A stretch of 64,000 nucleotides of DNA from contig NC_089451.1 in the NCBI RefSeq assembly GCF_026210795.1, positions 2,030,001 to 2,094,000 on the forward strand. Direction: 5' to 3'. The DNA is from Rhizophagus irregularis. Taxonomy: Eukaryota > Glomeromycota > Glomeromycetes > Glomerales > Glomeraceae. A program made the translations under genes and the position numbers. The notes below the pieces were generated by a model. It saw only the letters and a program-made list of their open reading frames with translations. It searched no databases and was not told the DNA's origin. How positions within the stretch are numbered: the stretch's first letter is position 1; each line of letters starts with the position of its first letter. Positions 60,066-64,000 of the stretch are shown here, piece by piece.

Positions 60066-62930
60066 AATTGTGAACACCGAGTTAATTTAGGTGATTGTTA
60101 AATTATTTTATTTATACTGCATTTCTTTTGATAGATTGGCTTTATTAACTAAGATTGTAACGTAAATCTTTAGTAATAATAATTCATATGATATATCATA
60201 TATCATACATAATCCAATCATTTTCACTATTTTAAATAACTAATTATTTTAATATGTCAAATGTCATCATCATTTTATATTGATAAATTATAAAGATAAT
60301 AAGTAATTTATGAAATAATGCGTTTTTAAATGAAAATCGAAAACATTAGGACAATAAACAATGTATATATATAGCTAACTAATAATAAAAATCTCATTTC
60401 CATCTAATTTTTAATCAAATATCTGATTTTTTAGATCTTTTTTTCTCTCTCTCTTTCTTTTTTTTCTCTAATGGGAAGTTAAATTATAAACCAATTAATT
60501 ACATTATTTTTTTGGGGGGAAAATTCCTATATTGGACATTTTTGAAGGATGGAACAGTGATGGAACAAATAAATTTAATCAAAATATAAACAAATATTCA
60601 CGGGAAGTGATTAAAGTGAAGAAGTGATGATCAATGCAGTAATGCATTGAAACATTTTTTGTAAATGACGCGTATCAGTGATACATGACTATTTCTTTAT
60701 TTAAGAGAACCAATTAAAATCGAGAAAAAAAATATTTTTAAAAAAGGTAAGAATTGAGAAATACAAAATTATTGGTTAAATTTAGCCCAATCTATATAAA
60801 ATCATGTGAAAAATAAAGTCTATCTTGAAAAATTGAAGAATTGAGAACAAAATATATATATATATAATTGTTTGTATGTTACGATTTACGAAATTATTAA
60901 ATAATTTCATTTGAAAGAAAGAATAAAGAAATTATTTTTTTTTTTTCAATCCAATAAATAACTTGCATTTTATATTTATTTTTATTCCCATGAAGTTAAC
61001 ATAAAGAAAGAAATAAATAAACTTGTTTATAAGCATTATAAACGGGGATAAAAGATTCAAAAAAAAAAATATGTATTTCATAAAGTATCATGAAACCATA
61101 ATATATGCAAGTGAATATAATACAATGCAAAAAAAAAAAAAAAAAAAAGAAAGATTACAAAATTTCAAAATAACTTTTTTTTACCGTTTTTAAAAAAATT
61201 TTAATTACCAATAAAAATTTATAAAAAAGATGATTTATAAACAAATAATAATATTTATTTCATTATTCGGAATAATTAAATATCTTTGATATCTAGAGAA
61301 TATTTGATGATAAATTGTGTAATAAATAGAGATCGATAAAAATAAAAAAATTTTTCTTTCTTTCTTTCTTTCTTTTTAAAAAAAAAACACATTTTCTATA
61401 AATAAATTATAAATAATAAATTATAATAAACAATAATTAATTATAATAATAAAATATATTTAATTTTTTTATTTAAGGTAAAAATAATAATAATAAATAT
61501 ATATAATAAAGTAAATTAATATAGTTTTATTAATTATACTAGTGTTTCGTTACATTAGTTTCAATTTTAATTAACATTACCAACATTTTTAAAACAAATT
61601 GAAAAAAAAAAAATGGAATTCAAGGATTATCACCTATTATTCACTAAAAACACTAACTAAAATAAAAAAAATTTTTTTTTTAAGCAAGGGTTTTTAAAGT
61701 TTCATTAATTCAAAATTTTCTAAAAAATTAGTTTCAAAAAGAATATTATTTTGTAACGAAAGGGATATTAAGGATCAGGGATAATTTTAAACTTAGACGA
61801 ATATAAAAAAAAAGCGAAATTGTACGTAATATGATCACCTGCATTTTTTTTTTACGCCAGATTTTATGTTGTTAATCGTTTGAGGTTTGAAAGCTGAAAC
61901 TCATAAACAATAGCAGGATTTTTTTTAAAGCTAAACATATTTAAAAAATTTCAGATTGCATTTTATCTTATTACACTAATTACTTTTTATGGAACTTTTG
62001 AAGCACCAAATTGAATGACTTCCTTGTGAGACTTTTCGGGTAATTTTAAGAAATTTTATGAAAAAAATAAAATAAAAAAAAATTAAATTAAAATAAAAAA
62101 TAAAAAAAATAAAATAAATAAAATAAAAAATTATTTTTATATTATATTGAAAGAAAAAAAGCATAACAGATAATGCGGACTAATTAATTACAACATCATT
62201 GAGTATTTTTAAATTGTAACAATTGTAACGAAAATTATTTTTTAAAATTTATAACGTAATGCAAAGAAACAATGTGAGCCGCATATTAAATAAAAAATTC
62301 TTAAAATACATAAAATACATTAATTTTTGTTTGTTGTTTATTTTAGCTCGGAAAAATATGTAAAAAAAAGTGTAAAAAAAATTTCAAAAAGAAAAATAAA
62401 GGGAAAATCATGAAAGGTTAAAAAAAAGCTCATAATGATAGGTGCTTCTTTCTTAATTAACTAAATAAAGACAAGAAAGAAAAATTATAATTATAATTTT
62501 TTTTAGAGAAATTATCTTTAATGAATTATTTGTAACATTTCTCCTTTTAAAAAAATCAATTATTTCTTAACGATAGATAAGATTAATATTATTATTTATA
62601 ATGATTATTTATTTTTTTTTTATGAAACCTTTTTTATTTTGATCTTCCTAACGATTTAGAAAGTGGGGCTTATTTTATAATTATAAATAGAGTTTTATAC
62701 AAGTGTTCATGTAGATGCGCTGTGATTTCATAAATAATGATAAATTAAAGATTTCTATATTTGGTAATGTGAAAATTCCATAATTGTTAATCATTGCCAA
62801 ATGTATAATAGTATGACAATTTGATTTCTTTGTATGATTATACTATTACACGTTTTTTTTTTTTATATTAATTATTTAAAAAAAGGATGATACGTAGTGC
62901 AATATGTATAGTATGGAATTTTCTCATTCC
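60066..62930. other. Intergenic, AT-rich with microsatellites
   Basis: About 2.9 kb with no supported gene. It holds the 3' UTR of the Rab3 GAP gene, then A18-type runs near 61130, a (TTTC)n run near 61350-61375, and A/T-rich low-complexity tracts (62060-62130, AAAATAAAAT type). Confidence 0.55.
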
Positions 62931-62944
62931 GCTGCTCACTTCTC

Positions 62945-62962
62945 CTTGGAAATATAAATAGT
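62945..62962 (+). promoter_or_regulatory. TATA-like box of the arrestin gene
   Basis: AAATATAAATAGTGC lies about 225 bp upstream of ATG 63175, after a less AT-rich GCTGCTCACTTCTCC stretch. It is the best TATA match in the region. Distance to the start codon leaves room for a long 5' UTR. Confidence 0.4.
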
Positions 62963-63174
62963 GCTATTTTTCCAACATAAAAAAAAAATTTTTTTTCATC
63001 CCATACTTTTTTTTCTTATCGTAAAAAAAAAAACCTTCTCTTTTATTTTAATTTTATTTTATTTTATATTTTATTTTATTTGGTTTAGTTTATTTTCTAT
63101 TTTTTATTTTTTTCTAAAATATATACATTGTATACGCAGTATTAAAATATATTTACATTATAACGTTAAAAAAT

Positions 63175-64000
63175 ATGAATAATAGTATTATTGCAGTCGA
63201 TATCTTACCGGATGATGATGGAAAGGTTATGATGTATGGAGCACCTAATAAAGATACTACATATTTAGTTTCTGGTAAACTACGTATTATATTATCAAAA
63301 CCATTAAAAACAAAATTAATTTCAATCAAATTAAAAGGAAAGTCCGAATATTCAGATTGGGAAAATCAATATTCATGTATTTATTTACTAAAATTGGAAA
63401 AAGTTTTACGTGAAAAAACAACTTTACCAAGTGGAGTAACAGATTTAGATTTTGAATTTCAAGTTAATGGGAATATACCACAAAGTTATGTCACATCCTT
63501 TGGTCTTATAAGATATAATTTGGTAGCTACTGTACAACCAAGTTCTTTATTATTAAAACAAGGTAGAGCTGAAAAATCCATTAATATTTCAAGACATTAT
63601 TTACCTTGTAGAAGAGAACTTTTACCTGCTCCTCCTACTAAAGTTTATCGTGGTCAAAGAAAAAATATTTTAAAATATGAATTAGATATTCCAACTGTTA
63701 TTTGTATAAATGAAACTTCTTTATTAATTAGATTAAGATTATTTCCTCTTTGTAATCAAGGAAGAGTTAAAAAAGTTGCTTTTGATTTGATACAATCTGA
63801 AAAATATAGGTGAGTATTTTATTTACCCTACATTTTTTTTTTTATGTATTTATAATAAATTTTTTTTTTTTTTTTATATATATATAGAATTCAACCAACA
63901 CCTCAAGATTATCAAGAATTTTCAATTGAAAATGCTCAACTTATTGGAAATGTTCAATTAAATAATAATACGTCAGCAAAACGAAAGAGATCACATCCAA
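63175..64000 (+). CDS. Arrestin-domain (ART-like) protein, 5' part
   Basis: Exon 1 (63175-63809) and the start of exon 2 (from 63888, running off the window) join in frame through a GTGAGT...TATATAG intron. The protein opens MNNSIIAVDILPDDDGK, then TYLVSGKLRIILSKPLKTKLISIKLKGKSEYSDWEN, listed here only by its first motif VSGKLRIIL at about residue 32. The N-terminal arrestin fold has the typical 'V-SGKL-I-L-KPLK-K-I-I-LKGK' beta-strand pattern, then LPSGVTDLDFEFQVNG (about 84-99) and a second beta-domain beginning near KYELDIPTVICINE. Arrestin-related adaptors recruit ubiquitin ligases to membrane cargo in fungi. No PY motif is visible in the part present, so that role is inferred. The C-terminal part is outside the window. 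Confidence 0.85.

Overview
The window is nuclear DNA of an AT-rich, intron-rich fungus. Short GT..AG introns (about 50-90 nt, sometimes with a TTAAC/CTAAC branch-point look), a fungal Flo8/SomA-like LisH regulator, and a heavy load of decayed DNA transposons (Tnp2, hAT, pogo, Tc1) beside a protein-primed type-B polymerase relic suggest an early-diverging lineage. My best guess is an arbuscular mycorrhizal fungus (Glomeromycotina, Rhizophagus-like). The species is inference.

Three conserved host genes can be modelled exon by exon. A Flo8/SomA-like LisH protein lies on the minus strand (33816-30895, nine exons, 753 codons). The non-catalytic Rab3 GAP subunit lies on the plus strand (55056-60065, nineteen exons, about 1231 codons). 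The start of an arrestin-domain protein (63175 to the window end) runs off the right edge. Possible small genes lie at 29142-29516 (-) and 53897-54133 (+). A low-complexity four-exon gene or recent pseudogene occupies 243-2244.

Nearly everything else is a transposon graveyard. 2.8-10.6 kb holds MITEs, a broken Tnp2-type transposase (3643-6816) and a Harbinger-like element (8731-9655). 11-17.4 kb holds minus-strand remnants of a Ty3/Gypsy-like retroelement. 17.7-24.1 kb holds two complete but broken hAT elements with 8-bp target duplications. 25.6-28.7 kb holds a decayed SAM-domain gene facing a decayed Tc1-like transposase. 37.5-43.3 kb is a pogo/Tigger element with a CACTA element nested inside it. 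44.4-49.1 kb is a fossil protein-primed type-B DNA polymerase, cut by two insertions. 49.1-51.2 kb is a transposase-like gene whose reading frame is restored when a TA-flanked insertion is removed.

The most unusual feature is a tandem array of exon/intron-like cassettes inside the CACTA element (38404-40560). Each cassette has a poly-T/TAG 3' splice-site look, a short exon-like segment, a GTAAGT-type 5' splice site that often sits in a hairpin loop, and a second hairpin around a TACTAAC-like box. Stem sequences differ between units while pairing is kept. A second array with the same plan but a different exon sequence lies in another element (46470-48013), and a single related cassette lies on the minus strand at 54620-54730. 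These look like a structured, splicing-related or introner-like repeat system.
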